64,000 nt of DNA from Thermothielavioides terrestris NRRL 8126 (GCF_000226115.1 NC_016457.1:7130001-7194000), one strand, 5' to 3'. Counted from the first letter of the stretch, positions 23,328-35,115 are shown. Program-made: numbers and translations. Notes: a model not told the origin generated them from the sequence alone.

Positions 23328-25123
23328 GTTTGAACGTCTTCGGGTGCGATAGAAAAGCTCAGATGTGGATTTGGGGAGCGAGCAGAGCACATCGAGACTG
23401 CAAATGACACTGGAAGGCCTGTTTGAGATGATACGGGGCCCAATGCGAAAATGGAGGTGTGTTCGGTGGTGGTCGCGTACACAGCGAATTACCCCCGATC
23501 TGCCTAAGTGTCGGGACTTGACTTGTTTTATATTGGCCAGTTAGAACTCAAAGCCTGCAACCAGGCTTCAAGACGAGGCTGCGGTCTTGGGGTCATGACA
23601 CGGGCTGCATACCTTAGGTATCTGAGGCACATTGACAATCACCGACACCGAATAGTAACAATGAGGACGGCAAGTGTGGGTACCTTGGGAAGTACCTCGG
23701 GCGGCATCCGGAATCGGCCTCGAATCTCGTCCTCTCTGCAAACTCAGCAGTCTTGTCCTCACTGCTAGCTCAGCAGTCTCGCCAAGGTGACCGGGCACGC
23801 CTGCTGTTTCTGGAAATTGTATTTTCGGCTGGTTTCGGGATCACATCTGGCAACCCCGTCAGCTGGTTGGCTGGCCACCCCGTGAAGCGGCTGCAGGCGC
23901 GCAAAGGCGCCTTCGTTCGCGGCCCGACCAATCCGTACCTGCTCGGTGGCCCTGCGAAGAGTGTGTTGGGAAAGTTGCAATAACCAACCTACAAAGTCCC
24001 ATCTCGTGAATAACCCCCGTTCAGTTGCTTGACATACCTGGTACCTCAGGTAGGTCAGGCCAGGCGATGCTTGTGTCCCGGTTCACTCAGAATTGTGCAG
24101 CAAGGGGCAAAGAGCACAGTGGAAGCCGCATCTCTGAGTTGTCTCAGGAGGCATCTGCATCTTCGTGTGTGGATGCGGCCCGATCGGCGACTTTGAGAAC
24201 CCTGGTTCGCGCACCGCCCACACAAGCACCAGCTTGAGCCTGCTACAGGTAGCTGCCTACCTACGCTAATGCAGCTCGTTGTTGCGAGCGTGGAATGGAT
24301 TCGGTTTAAACTGTATGTACCTACCAAGGTATCTCATGGTACCTAAGCTTACAACTCTGCCAGACGGGATCGGTCGCCTCGCTGCTGCACCTTCCATCCA
24401 CAGCAAGCCCGCTTCCCAAAGGCGAACCAATGTGTTGAAGCCTCTCGTGCCATAAAACTTTGCCCTTGGTTCCCGTAGTCCATTAAGAAGGCACTCCTCT
24501 CCCTTCGCCCTCTCACAAGGGAAGCACTCGACCCAATAGTCAGCTTAAGGTACCTTAGGTCGCCTTAGGTAATTTTCGCTTCCCCAGTCCCCTCCGCACC
24601 GGATTGCTACGGTCCAAGCTCCGGCCTCGTGCCCGTTTGGCCTCGAGCGCAGAGCCCTCCTCTGCGCATCCTCCGCGAGGTCGAGCGGTGCAAACCACAA
24701 CAGCAGTTCTTAGCCTCAGCAGTCTGGTTGCCGTTGTGGTACAGTCTTCCGATCATCCATCCATCCCCTCAGCCTCCCAATGTCTTAGATAGTGCCCAAG
24801 TTGTTACACCTGGCTCTCTCTGAGAATCACCGTCGTGCGCAAGCCCCTGGGAAACAAAGAAAGACTTCAACAATCTCGTTGTTTCCCTCACCACTTAGCG
24901 GCACATTCCCCACCGCCAGCTTGGGGGCGCCCACGCATATCCTCGGTTCTCTGGTGCGTCTGCTAAAATCTAGACGGCTTCCATGTTTGGAATGCTAACC
25001 ATCTCGCAACAGACTCCAACTTGCGTCACCCTGTTTGCTGTACGCTTAGACGCTCGGTAAACAAACAGCACATCACGGGCCGTGCAAACTACCCTCGGGG
25101 AAGTCTCCCATCCAGACCACGGA
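23328..25123. other. Intergenic, no gene recognised; several TACCTNAGGTA motifs
   Basis: About 1.8 kb with only short overlapping frames. It holds several copies of a short palindromic motif: TACCTTAGGTA (23610-23620), TACCTCAGGTA (24042-24052), TACCAAGGTA (24322-24331) and TACCTTAGGT (from 24551). The region probably serves as a promoter or long 5' leader for the gene at 25124. Confidence 0.5.
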
Positions 25124-25588
25124 ATGGACAGTACAGGGCATCCGGCTGCTCCGTCCCGCCCGCCGGGCCCTCCGCGCCGCCCATTGCGGAATATCAACTT
25201 CGACGCCCTTCATCCCACCGAATTTCAGACGGACATGCAGTTCTTGACGGCCAACTTGAACTGGGTGACCTTGCCCTGCGGTTTCGCCAGTCCGCGCTGG
25301 CCCCAGTCCTTCGTTCCTAACTGGGTCGTCGAGGCGCTGAAACTGCCGATCGTCTCCATACCCCCGGAAGACGTGCGAACGTACCTGACGCCGCGAGGAC
25401 GGATCAGGAGCACGCGGTTTGCCGTCCTCTACGTCAGGGCTGTTCACCTGAACACGAACTTCATGCTCGTGCCGCTCCCCATCTTGGAGAGTGAAACCCA
25501 CGGCAACTTGGGTGTGAGCATGATCATCGGAAGGGGCTTGCTCGACAGCTACCTCAACTGCGGTGCCGGCGTACCCTATCTTTTTTAA
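25124..25588 (+). CDS. Small hypothetical protein with a retropepsin-like pattern
   Basis: 154 codons from the first ATG, which has G at -3 and +4; the frame is open for 14 codons upstream but without ATG. After a Pro-rich N-terminus (about 25 residues) the chain is compact and hydrophobic. The order of segments resembles a retroviral-type aspartic protease fold: a strand plus P-C-G-F-A-S where D-[ST]-G-A would be, a helix F-V-P-N-W-V-V-E-A-L-K-L-P, a strand R-S-T-R-F-A-V-L-Y-V-R, and a late V-S-M-I-I-G-R-G-L-L-D-S. The catalytic Asp is absent. This resemblance is my reading, not a family match. It is convergent with the YSC84-like gene 2.4 kb away. It could be domesticated retroelement DNA or a native fungal family. 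Confidence 0.5.
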   Translation: MDSTGHPAAPSRPPGPPRRPLRNINFDALHPTEFQTDMQFLTANLNWVTLPCGFASPRWPQSFVPNWVVEALKLPIVSIPPEDVRTYLTPRGRIRSTRFAVLYVRAVHLNTNFMLVPLPILESETHGNLGVSMIIGRGLLDSYLNCGAGVPYLF

Positions 25589-27999
25589 CAGCTTACGTTG
25601 CGATCAGAGTCTCTGATCGCTAAAGGGACGAATACGCCATGATCTGTTAATGGACCGATAGGCCTGCCATGCTGACATTGCGGGGGGTTTTCCCCTCCAC
25701 ACGCTGACACACCTCACGACGGCTAAAACCTTGGGGAAGATGTCCATTACATGAGAATGGACAAGGCAGACGGCCGCTGCCGCTAAAAACTGCGCTCGGC
25801 CGTCTATGCTCCTTGGTTTTATGATTCCGGTGTTGGGCTGAAGCGAGGATGATGGTTTGTTTCAAGGGCAGTTGTGTTTTTGCTTACTTATACCAGGTGC
25901 ACGCTCTGTCCCCCGGACATTGAGCCAACGCGCTGCCATGCCTGCACTTACTGCAGCAGCAGCGCAGCCCTGGACCTTGTTACGAAGCATTTCTTCCAAT
26001 CTATTGCACTTTCCGCCATTCTTTCTTTTTTTATTTTTTTTTTTTAATTTTTTTCTTTTCACGTCTGCGAGAGCATCAGATTGGATACTACGCTCTGCCA
26101 GACTATATATAGCATGCTATTGACTTCTCAGCCGTCAACTGTGGCATATTTTCCCAATCGTTGTGACATTTCAAGACTTCTCTTGAGTTTGCGCATTTAC
26201 ACAGCCCAGGAAAGCGATCCCCTGAGCTCCCTCTTCTGGATCTCTTGACCCGAGAAGCCAGCAAACCGGGGAAACGTGGTAACGCGAAGGTAGGTCCAAT
26301 TCCCAACGGTCCCAGATGCCCCTTTCCCTTGACTGCCGTGTATGTTCCAATGACCTACAACGGTTGTCCGGCTTGCTTCGGTTGGCAACAGGATCCCGGG
26401 TGCTCTCTGTTGGTAGCCCCGTCCTGCCCCCCTGATCTCAACAAGACGCGAGATCACAAACACACTTCAAAGCAGTGGGCTTGCACAATAAACGAATATT
26501 TGGAATATCATGCTCCCTCAATTCCTGTTCTTCTCCGCATCATTTTAGGCCAGTTGCAGAGCAGAACGGAGCACAACGAGTCGGGGGAGAAGCCCTTCTC
26601 CACGGCCGGGGTCCAGTGTGTCCGAAGTTTCGACTTCCCAAAACGGAAATATGTTTTTGTGATGGACCAATCAAATGCATGTATCTGACCGGTTCCCTAC
26701 CTTACCCCCGGACCGTTCCCCGGTGTCGGTCGGCGGCCGTGGCTCGGCTCGGCGCTAGCTCCTGCTTCTGCTGTCAAGACACGCAGAAGAGGGGTAAAAC
26801 AAGGCAACCTTTCTGCCACCGTCGTCAGCCAGTGAACAGCGACGCCGCGATCCCTGCTGACCAGTGTGTCAAGCGACGGACTCGCTGCGATCTTTTGAAG
26901 CACCGCCCCCGCATTAACTCGACCAGAGCGTCTTTGTACATGTACTTCGACGGTACATCCATACGGCCAGAGGGCTGATCGGGGAAGAGGGCCTTGCGGC
27001 CCTGGAAATGAGAGAGCCGCGGCTAGGCTGAATGGAAGACGCAGAGGGGCCTTCGTTGCTCCTTTTGCCAAAAAGATGCATACGCACTCAGGCTGCCGGC
27101 GTGTGTGCCGGGCTGGGCTGGGCTGGGCTGGGCTGAAGAAGCGGCTGGCGGTGGTTGACGAAATGCGGCGGGAGGCTTGGGGCATCGAGGCTGGTCGCCT
27201 ACCTAGCTCACTCACTGCCGCTGACTGACTGGCTGGCTGAATGGGTAAATACGCAGGTAGGGAGTGGAAAACGAAAAACCTGGTCGTGGAGAACCTAGGA
27301 TACCAGCATGAAGCCAGGCTAAGAACAAGGTAGTCCTGAGAGTCAACGGCTTAATAACGGCACTGGCATTTAGTGCTATTCCCGGGCACGTCACCCCAAT
27401 GCTGTACAACACATTGCTAATACCAAAGGCGAATAACCGGCAAGTTGTACTCATTGGGGCTTCCCGTTCGAGTAATGAGGGACGGCTCAAAGATTCAGGG
27501 ACCGGCGGGAAGGAAGGCACAGGGCGGGACGCGAGACACAGCGCGAACCCCTGCACCAAAGAGCTTCCCACAGCCGCGGCAGGATCTCGACTCCAAGACT
27601 CCTAAGCTGTATGACGTAGACTTGCAGACAAAGCTGGTGGGTTCTTCAACATCACAGGAACATAAATCTCGAGCAACAATCACACCGAAAACGCTGCTCT
27701 GAATTCCACTCGAAGACCAGTCGAATCCGATCAAGCAAAACAAACGTTAAATCCTCGTCTCCTCCAACGCCAAGCAGGGAGTTCAAGACACACAATTGCG
27801 AAGCCGTGAGTGGAGCCACAAGTTCCGTGTGCCTCTAAGCCAGTCTCAAGAGTCGTCATAGAAAGGAAGGTCGTCAAGCGAAGCTCCTTGCGCAGGACCA
27901 CCCGTTCCGATGACTGAATGCATCTGCGTGTCAGGGGCCGTTTCCCCTTGGTCATTTACCTCCGTGCAAAGAAATCCAATCGGTATGCCACCCCCTCCA
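25589..27999. other. Intergenic between two convergent genes; no gene recognised
   Basis: 2.4 kb with overlapping short frames on both strands, none with recognisable protein character. Visible structures are a T-rich run at about 26,020-26,060 and a GGGCT tandem repeat at 27110-27134. TATATATAG at 26,103 is isolated. Confidence 0.5.
27110..27134 (+). repeat. Five perfect GGGCT tandem units (G-quadruplex pattern)
   Basis: Five consecutive GGGCT units give five runs of three G with two-base loops, fitting the standard G-quadruplex pattern. It lies about 870 bases downstream of the stop codon of the YSC84-like gene. Confidence 0.9.
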
Positions 28000-29420
28000 T
28001 CACTCCTTCATCTTGACGTAGTTGCTCGGGAATATCCCGTGCCTTGTGCCAATCATGCCCGTCCTGTCGCAAAAGTCAGTCAGCATCATTCTCCTCCTCG
28101 AATCTCCCAGCATTGGAGAAGAACAAACGTACCACCAGTCGTTGTCGCTGTCCGTCTTCTTCAGCACGGTGATGATATCGCCCTTCTTGAACCCGAGATC
28201 GCCCGGCTGGTCCGGCTCGAAGTTGTAGAGCGCGATGGCCTCGTTCTTCTTGAGCATGGCCTCCTTGCTGGCATAATTCGGTTTCGGTGCTGCCGGCCGT
28301 CCGGGTCCCACCTTCTTCTCCGTGCCGTCGCCAGCCGCGCCTGTCCCGCCGTAGGTGTCGTTGAAGGTATTCGACCTCGAACCCTGCCCAAACGACCTCG
28401 GCTGATCATAGACGTCGTCCTGCCAGGTTGTCGACCGCTTCGGCCGGCCGAACTCGTCGTGCGCCGGCCCGCCGCTGACGTAGCCCTCGTCTCGCGACTG
28501 TCCCTCCCTGTACCCCGGCCCGGTCCGGTTGCCCCAGATGACCTCGTCGCGGTGGTCGTCGTAGATTGGTATGTCGTTGTACATCCTGTCGTCAATGGTG
28601 CCCGCCGACAGGCCATTGAAGATGCGTGAATTGAGGATGCTCAGGAGCGGCGCGGCCTGCGGCGGGGGCCGCTCGCCGCCGGAGAGCAGCTCGCGCGCCG
28701 TGACCGGGCGGCCGTACAGCTTGGCGTTAGCATCCCTGCGCTCGATGATGACCGACCCTTCGAGCGAGACGCCCGCGAACAGGCCCTTGGTCTTGGAGTA
28801 ACTGAAGACGGCGGCCACGCTGCGCAGCGAGGCGGCGCCCGCGGCTTCGGCGTTCCTGCCGACGGGGCCCGCGGCGACTGACACGTTCCCGCCGAGCGTG
28901 AGGGAGCCGGCTTGCGAGAAGGTCTTGACGGCGCTCGAGTCGTTGAGGATGAAGACGAAGTCGGTCAGCTCAAAGCCAATCTGCCCGCCGAAGCCGGCAC
29001 CGCCGGTCGCGATTGCCGAGGGGGCGCTCCAGGAACCGTCGTGGAGGCGCGCGACGACGAGACCGCTGCCGAAGCGGGCGGAGCCAAGGAAGCCGGCTTT
29101 GATTACTGTGAGGATTGCAAGGCCCTGTTGCGCAGAGGCGTTTAGAACGGGGAAATCAGCGTAAGGGATGAACAGCGTGGCCTACCTTGGCGCTGGCGAG
29201 GACCGACGGCGGGATGACCTTGTCGGGGCCAAACGCTTGTCGGGGGTCGATGAACGAGGACAGAATCTTGCCACACTTCTTGCATTCCGCTGCGATCGAA
29301 GTCAGTCAACGTGTCGCAAGAAACTCCAGCTGACAAGATGGTGTGGGAGGTGGCGACCGGGCGGTAGGTACGGGGAAACGTACACGCCAGAGACGACGGA
29401 AGCGGATTGTGGATACCCAT
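28000..29420 (-). CDS. YSC84: YSC84/LSB3-like SH3 domain protein of cortical actin patches
   Basis: Four exons: 29384-29420, 29186-29289, 28133-29124, 28000-28063; introns 94, 61 and 69 nt with GT/AG borders; 398 residues. The N-terminal half is the YSC84/SYLF lipid-binding domain: M-G-I-H-N-P-L-P-S-S-L, then E-C-K-K-C-G-K-I, the S-A-K-G-L-A-I-L-T-V-I-K segment, and the Gly-rich G-F-G-G-Q-I-G-F-E. A linker rich in Arg, Gly and Asp (about 210-340) follows, then a C-terminal SH3 domain (about 342-398) with A-L-Y-N-F, D-W-W and G-I-F-P-S-N-Y-V. In yeast, Ysc84 and Lsb3 act with Las17 at endocytic actin patches. It is divergent from SFT1, with 1.3 kb between the starts. The intron 3 splice restores the W-W and G-I-F-P parts of the SH3 core. 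Confidence 0.93.
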
Positions 29421-30743
29421 GGCTGCTGGGTGAGCGCACGATCTAGGGGGAAGACACTGCAAAAGGGAGGCGGACTTCGAGCGCGCAAAGGATCGGGTCC
29501 GGAGTAGGGATCGCGAGGTGGTATGGCAGTCAGAGGCCGCCTACGTCGCACACCAAGTCCGTATTCCGGTCGTGAGCCGGGAAGACCAAGGTAGGTGGGG
29601 CAAAGGATCTGAGCGCGAATTCGCTTCTCGGATACTCCAGATGGAGCGATGCGATTGCGGCCAGAAAGTCAAACGGAGTAATGACACCTCACAGGAGTTA
29701 TAATGTTATATTCCTACAACAAGCAAACGAGAGGGTTTTGTTGCGACGAAATTCAGAGGCTGCCGCGCGTTCGTGGCAGGCGGCGCTGGCGGCACAGACG
29801 GAAGCTTCCAGGTTCCCCGCAGCAGGCTGAAGTTGGGTCCACACACGCCCAGGACTTCCGTTAGTTCATAACAGGGGACGAAAGTTACGCTAGTATTCTT
29901 ACTTTACTGCGGACGGTAGAGATCAGTAGAGCGAGAGATCATGAGAACGGATCAAAATCCCCCTAACCTGGCAGGTATCCAGCTACATACGAGGTTGGAA
30001 GTTCAAGGTAGTGCTTTTCCTTTATTTTCAACCTTACACTCATTCCTCGACAACGATCTGCGGTACGGAGTAGATTGTGACCGTGACTACCCGTCGTCCA
30101 GATACACTGAGGTAAAGTTACGCTGTAACGTATCCGTAATCACAATGTTTCGCCTACCGCTAAAGTTCCCCATACAGCACGTGCCTTGGAGTGGGCTGAC
30201 ATCATGCAGCGGAGCAGCGGGAGATATGAGCGCCACAGAGTGGCTGAGCCACATGACCGCCAAGCCGGCTTCCCCTGGTCGCAAACGGCCAGCCCCTTTC
30301 ATGAACGTCTGGGGATTGCGTCGCGAGTTGCCGCAGAACCCCAACCAGCCTCGAGCCTCGAAGCAACCAAAGTTCTAAGGAGCAGCACCCGCTCCTCAGC
30401 CGCGCTCAATATCGCCGCTTATTGACGGTCGCGCCGATATCTCGCGCATTTCCAAACCTGGCCATCAGCGCTCATCAACAATCCGAAACACCGTCCCAGA
30501 GCCTGGCGCATCTCGACGAACCATCAACGACTGCGACCCCACCGAATCGTCAGTAGCCAGTTACCTACCTAGGTAGCTATCGGAACAAAGCTTTGCGTGT
30601 AGAAGTTCTCCAAATCCAGTCTTCTTCACCCGTCACCGCGCCCCCTTCCCGCGCGAAAGCCGAGACGCACCACTCCACCCACCAACTTGAAACGATCGTC
30701 AAGCGAGAAGTTAGACAGACGACAGGCGTCGACAACAGCAAAA
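29421..30743. other. Shared intergenic region of divergent YSC84-like and SFT1-like genes
   Basis: 1.3 kb without a supported gene; a 145-codon frame at 29941-30378 has no protein character. A 12-bp palindrome CTACCTAGGTAG lies at 30565-30576, about 170 bases before the SFT1 start codon. Confidence 0.5.
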
Positions 30744-31104
30744 ATGTCCGAGGCCTACGAGCGCGAGCGCCAGAATAACGCCCGCTTGGATGAGCTCTCG
30801 GCCAAGGTCTCGGCCCTTCGCGGCGTGACCATCGACATCTACGACAGCGCGCGCTCGCACGAGGTGATCGAGTCGACGGTGCGTTGCGCCATTCTTTCCC
30901 TTTTGTGATTGTAACTGACCCGGTATTTTTTTACTTTCTCTCCAGAGCGAGACCTTCTCCTCGATGACGACACAGCTCAAGGGCTCGGCGGGCCGGCTGG
31001 GGCGGATGGCGGCGTCCGGGAACAAGGTGGCCATTTTCAAGCTGTCGGGCATCATCATCGGGACCGTGCTGGTGCTGTATTACATCTGGAGGTTGTTTTT
31101 CTAG
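30744..31104 (+). CDS. SFT1: SFT1-like Golgi Qc-SNARE
   Basis: Two exons, 30744-30878 and 30946-31104, intron 67 nt (GTGCGT...CCAG); 97 residues, the length of yeast Sft1. It is a single SNARE helix followed by a C-terminal membrane anchor: heptad-like L-D-E-L-S-A-K-V-S-A-L-R-G-V-T-I-D-I-Y near 15-33, S-E-T-F-S-S-M-T-T-Q-L-K-G-S near 46-59, then a hydrophobic anchor (about 73-97) ending in W-R-L-F-F. Sft1 works with Sed5 in traffic within the Golgi; Bet1, a close relative, works in ER-to-Golgi traffic. Length and the very short tail favour Sft1 over Bet1. The start AAAATG is a good fungal context. Confidence 0.85.
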
Positions 31105-31614
31105 GTCAGGTTCGGTATGGCATTGAGATGGGCGCGGCCGAGGCGGTTTGGTCGTTCAGACAGCCGGGCTCCCGGCGTGTTTCGGATGCGGAGCGGGAGC
31201 GGGAGTGGGTCGGGGATGGGGATGTGGTGCTGTGTGGTCGTTCAGGGCACGGGCTGCTGGTATGGTAATGCAGAGCTGGGCAACGCAGTGGGTGGTGCAT
31301 GGCACGGGACTTGGGATACAATACCGCTTTCCGTGAGGGTTGGGCTTTGGGTTTGCGCGGGCATAGCAAGGCGTTGGGCGTTTCTTGATGGCGCACATTT
31401 ATCCCGGAAAAGAAGTAGATACATACGCGTTGGTCAAACGGGATCAGATGCAATGGACGGTTTTATATATTCCTCCACACGAGGGTAGAACCGACCTCTC
31501 CGTTTTTGTCTCGCTTCCCGCTATGCAACCTGCCATATGTTCACTGAATCGCCCTCATCCTGATTGCGTGCCTGTCTAACTTAGCTTTCGATTCTAGCCG
31601 ACAGCGTAAGCAGC
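31105..31614. other. Short convergent gap between SFT1-like and AGE2-like genes
   Basis: About 510 bases holding both 3' ends. A run of GAGCGG/GGGA-like repeats at about 31,188-31,225 is low-complexity. No gene seen. Confidence 0.6.
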
Positions 31615-33380
31615 TCACTGCCAGACGTTGGAAAAAAGATCATCACTCCCTCCAAACCCTGCTGCCGGCGTGGATCCGTTCCCAGCACTTGGTGCCGTTG
31701 TGCTGCTCGTCCAACCCCCGAACTCCTCGTCTGCCGCTACCTTGGGCGCAAAGCCTCCCGATGGGCCAGGAACGATGGGCTTGCTGGCGAGCGATGCCCA
31801 CCCAAGATCGTTCGCTGCGCTGGCTGTAGCGGCCTTGGGCGGCTCTGGGGCGGCCTTGGGGGCTTCCGGGGCAGCCCAGGCATTGCCACCCCACACGTCG
31901 GAATTCGACAAGTTACTGGCGCCGAGGGAGCCCAAAGAGCCGAGGGGATTGGAGCTCGCCGTTGTAGATGGCGCCGGAGAAGGCTTCGTCTGGTTAGCGG
32001 AGAGGTTGAACACGGATGTAGTGGTGGTTGTCGTGGCCTTGGCCAGCGCCGGCTGCGGGGCGGCGGCGGGGGGCGGGGAAGATGCGGAAAGATCAAACAG
32101 ATCACCCAAGGCAGAGGAGGCGGGTGCCGGGGCGGGTTTAGACGGCACCGCAGACGAACTCATAGATCCCCAGCCGGATGGGCTCCCGATGGACTGCTTG
32201 GACTGGTGAGCGGACGCTGCGGGCTTCGAATCGAAGAAGCTGCCACCACTCAGACCGGAGAACGCGGAGCCGCTCGATTGAGGTGCCGGCCGGGAAGCTG
32301 TGAAAGACCCAAGGCTGGAGAAGGCATCGGGTTGCGCTGGTTTCGGGGACGGCGAACTGGCGAAGCTTAAGTTACTGAAAGCATCGTTAAGTCCGCCCAT
32401 TGAGCCCTGCGTCTGCGGCATGCCTGAAGGAGAGGGCAGCCCGCTCAACGACCCAGACGGAGCGTGCGAGGGCTGCGGGGCAACTGGCTGAGGCTGTGGT
32501 CGCGGGGCTGTTGCATAAAGTGAGAGAATAGACTGCTTGAGATCAGGACGTGACTGGGTTCCACCGCTTGCTGTCCCCGTTGTGCTCGCCGGCCGCGGCG
32601 GCACGGCCGGTTGGGTTCCCAGAAAATCCAACCCCAAAAGAGAGTCTTTTGTACTGGTCGCCTTCGGCGGGGCGGGATCAGATTTCGGAGGCACCTGCAT
32701 CGCGGCTGGGCCGGCCGTGCTCGCTCTTGGCGGGACCGGTACAGGACTCGGGGCCGCGGCCGGGACCGGATCAGCTCCGATAAGATCGGGCTGCGGGGTT
32801 GCAGACTGTCCGATGGACGCCTTGCGCATGGATTCCCTCCGGTCCACGTTCTGCTTCTCCTTGACAACGCTTAGCGGCACGTCGTCATCGCCGTCCGCAT
32901 CGAGCGTCGCCGGATCTGGCATGGGCCCATCCATTACCCATCTCTTTAGCTCATACTTGGTGCGGATAAAGTTCTCAATCTTGGCCTCGGATGGGATATG
33001 GCCAGGTGCTAATTTCGACTCCCAGTACTTGTTTGCGCGCGCATTACCCCAGTTCAGGATGCTCTGCAGTTGCTCATCGGTCCAGGCGTCTAGGTCGACG
33101 GATTTAACTCGGCTGATGTGTGTGCCCATTCCGCGGTGGATGCCCGAGCAGCGGATGCAGATGAAGACGCCGAGATTCCAGCTAGCCCATCGCGGGTCTG
33201 CATGTGCGCATCTGTCAGCATCGCTGCTTCGGCGCAAGGGGCAGCAAAGAAGCAGCACTCACGCTTGTTGCGCTTGCAGTCGGCGCACACCTTGTTGGCC
33301 TCTAGCTTGAGCAGGTTCTTGATGGTCTGTTGGTTCTGCGCTGCCCGCTCCGCAGCGGGGTTCGGCGGGCGGCGCGACAT
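31615..33380 (-). CDS. AGE2: AGE2-like ArfGAP
   Basis: Two exons, 33263-33380 and 31615-33197, intron 65 nt (GTGAGT...GCAG); 566 residues. The N-terminal ArfGAP domain has a zinc finger with Cys32, Cys35, Cys53 and Cys56, and the catalytic Arg61 in C-S-G-I-H-R-G. The spacing between the Cys pairs is 17 residues, as in yeast Age2, not the 16 of most ArfGAPs. Then come the conserved H-I-S-R-V-K-S-V-D-L-D and W-N-A-type helices up to about 140. The rest (about 150-566) is disordered and rich in Pro, Ser, Ala and Gln, and carries several D-x-F-like and N-L-S pieces that could bind coat proteins. Age2 stimulates GTP hydrolysis by Arf1 in traffic from the trans-Golgi. It is divergent from the MsrB gene. 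Confidence 0.92.
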
Positions 33381-34395
33381 GGCGGCGAGGCGGTAGGACT
33401 CAGTGATGGCGAGTGCTGTGTTGGCGCGAGGTTCTGTCGAGTTCGAAACAGCTGGCGCATGCAGTTGAGGTTGCCCGATAACGTTGAGTTCCGGGTTAGG
33501 GGTGCGGGACCCGGATAACAGGATGCGGGACGGTAAAAGGGGATAAGTGGGGCTTACGTTATATTCGGAAATACCTCGAAGGAAACGTTATCGTGGAGTT
33601 GGCTTTACGGGCATACAGTGGCGAGTTGCGGCAGCACCGATAGCTGCACTCTCAACCCTTGCCATGCTGGAACGAAAAGCATGCCCGTCGGCTCTAAGGA
33701 AGACAGAGATTCCACCAGGGCAAGAACCTGCAAAAGGAACTTTGGATGCTCAACGGGATTATAACCTTTGCGAATGTTTTGCTTCTCCCGAAACACTAGA
33801 GGAGCAGTGTAAGACGCATCTCGCGGCAGAACCAGCAAGCAGTATTGGTACGATCAGCGCTCCGTAATTACGCACATATGTCCATGGTGTATGATAGGTA
33901 ATTTATCCCGAGGGGCAATCTGGACTCAATAAAGATACCTTGCGTTACCACAACGCGTCCAGGCTCACGATGCTGTGTAATGAAGCTAATTCATGTTTTC
34001 GAAATCTGGAATCGTACCGTGTATGAACGGTAGATTCTTGATAAGGAACAGATCAAAGAAAGGGAACGAGTACAAGTCCGTAGGCCCATGTAAGACGTTT
34101 CACTGTGGTAACAGGGCAATTGCGGCGAAAGATATTCATGATGCCGAAAATTACCACCTAGCTCTGACGAAGCCCCGTATTGCCGGATTGAGGACGCTGA
34201 TTCCAAAGCGCATCCAACACAGCCTCAGCTGCCAACTCAGCCCAAGGCGTGATTTGTCACTGTTCATCCCACTGTAACGATTTCATGCTTCACTCAGGGC
34301 TGGTCCCGAAACGGCCTACATTCTGAAAGCATATAAGCTCTAGGTTATCCCCCAAGGCCAGCAGCCCCTGAATCCCATCTGCACCACAACCCTTC
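33381..34395. other. Shared promoter region of divergent AGE2-like and MsrB genes
   Basis: About 1 kb with no supported gene; small frames here have no protein character. CAT/TATA-like elements are not clear. Confidence 0.5.
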
Positions 34396-35115
34396 ATGCG
34401 CGCGCGACTCTTCCGCGTCCTGCTCACACTCTCCCAACTCACACGACCAGCCTCTTTGCGCCAGTCCCCACGAGCCGCAAGAGCCCCGATCATCCTCAAG
34501 TCCATGCCCTCTATCCCCTTTCTCAGCGCTCTATTTGGCAGCTCAGCATCGACCGCCAACAAAAACACCATGACATCATCCTATCCCGACCAGCGAACCC
34601 CAGAGGAATGGCGCGCCGTCCTTAGCCCTGGTAAGTCTCACCCTGGAAACAGCCATCCATCCCATGCCGAAAGATACAAAAAACCATACTAAAAGCCACC
34701 AGAACAATTCCGCATCCTGCGCGAGAAAGGCACCGAGCCGCCCGGCACGGGCGAGTACGACAAGCACTACCCGGAGGCGGGGGTGTACACGTGCGCGGGG
34801 TGCGGCGCGCCGCTGTACCGGGCGCGGCACAAGTTCGCGTCCGGGTGCGGCTGGCCGGCCTACTTCGACAGCATCCCGGGGGCGGTCGCCCGGCACGAGG
34901 ACCGCTCGTTCGGCATGGTGCGCACCGAGATCGTGTGCGCCAACTGCGGCGGCCACCTGGGCCACGTCTTCAAGGGCGAGGGGTTCCCCACGCCGACGGA
35001 CGAGCGGCACTGCGTGAACAGCATTTCGCTGAAGTTCGTCGAGGATGAGGAGGTGGTGGTGGAGGGGAAAGGGGCGGTTGGTGAGGGGAAGGGGGGAAAG
35101 GAAAGTAAAGCTTAG
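34396..35115 (+). CDS. MXR2: Peptide methionine-R-sulfoxide reductase (MsrB)
   Basis: Two exons, 34396-34630 and 34703-35115, intron 72 nt (GTAAGT...CCAG); 215 residues. It reduces methionine-R-sulfoxide in oxidised proteins using thioredoxin. The MsrB domain starts at about T-P-E-E-W-R (residue 68) and shows the zinc-binding Cys109/Cys112 and Cys157/Cys160 pairs, the G-W-P-A-Y-F-D core, G-G-H-L-G-H-V-F, and the catalytic Cys182 in R-H-C-V-N-S-I-S-L-K-F. The first about 58 residues are rich in Arg, Ser and Ala without acid residues, as in a mitochondrial presequence. In-frame ATGs at 34504 and 34570 could give a cytosolic form. The C-terminal 25 residues are Gly, Lys and Glu rich. It is convergent with the next gene, 179 bases apart. 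Confidence 0.95.

Noticed and set aside
28161..28616. 151-codon minus-strand frame inside the YSC84-like gene
   Set aside because: Out-of-frame shadow, very Arg/Thr-rich, overlapping the true exon 3.
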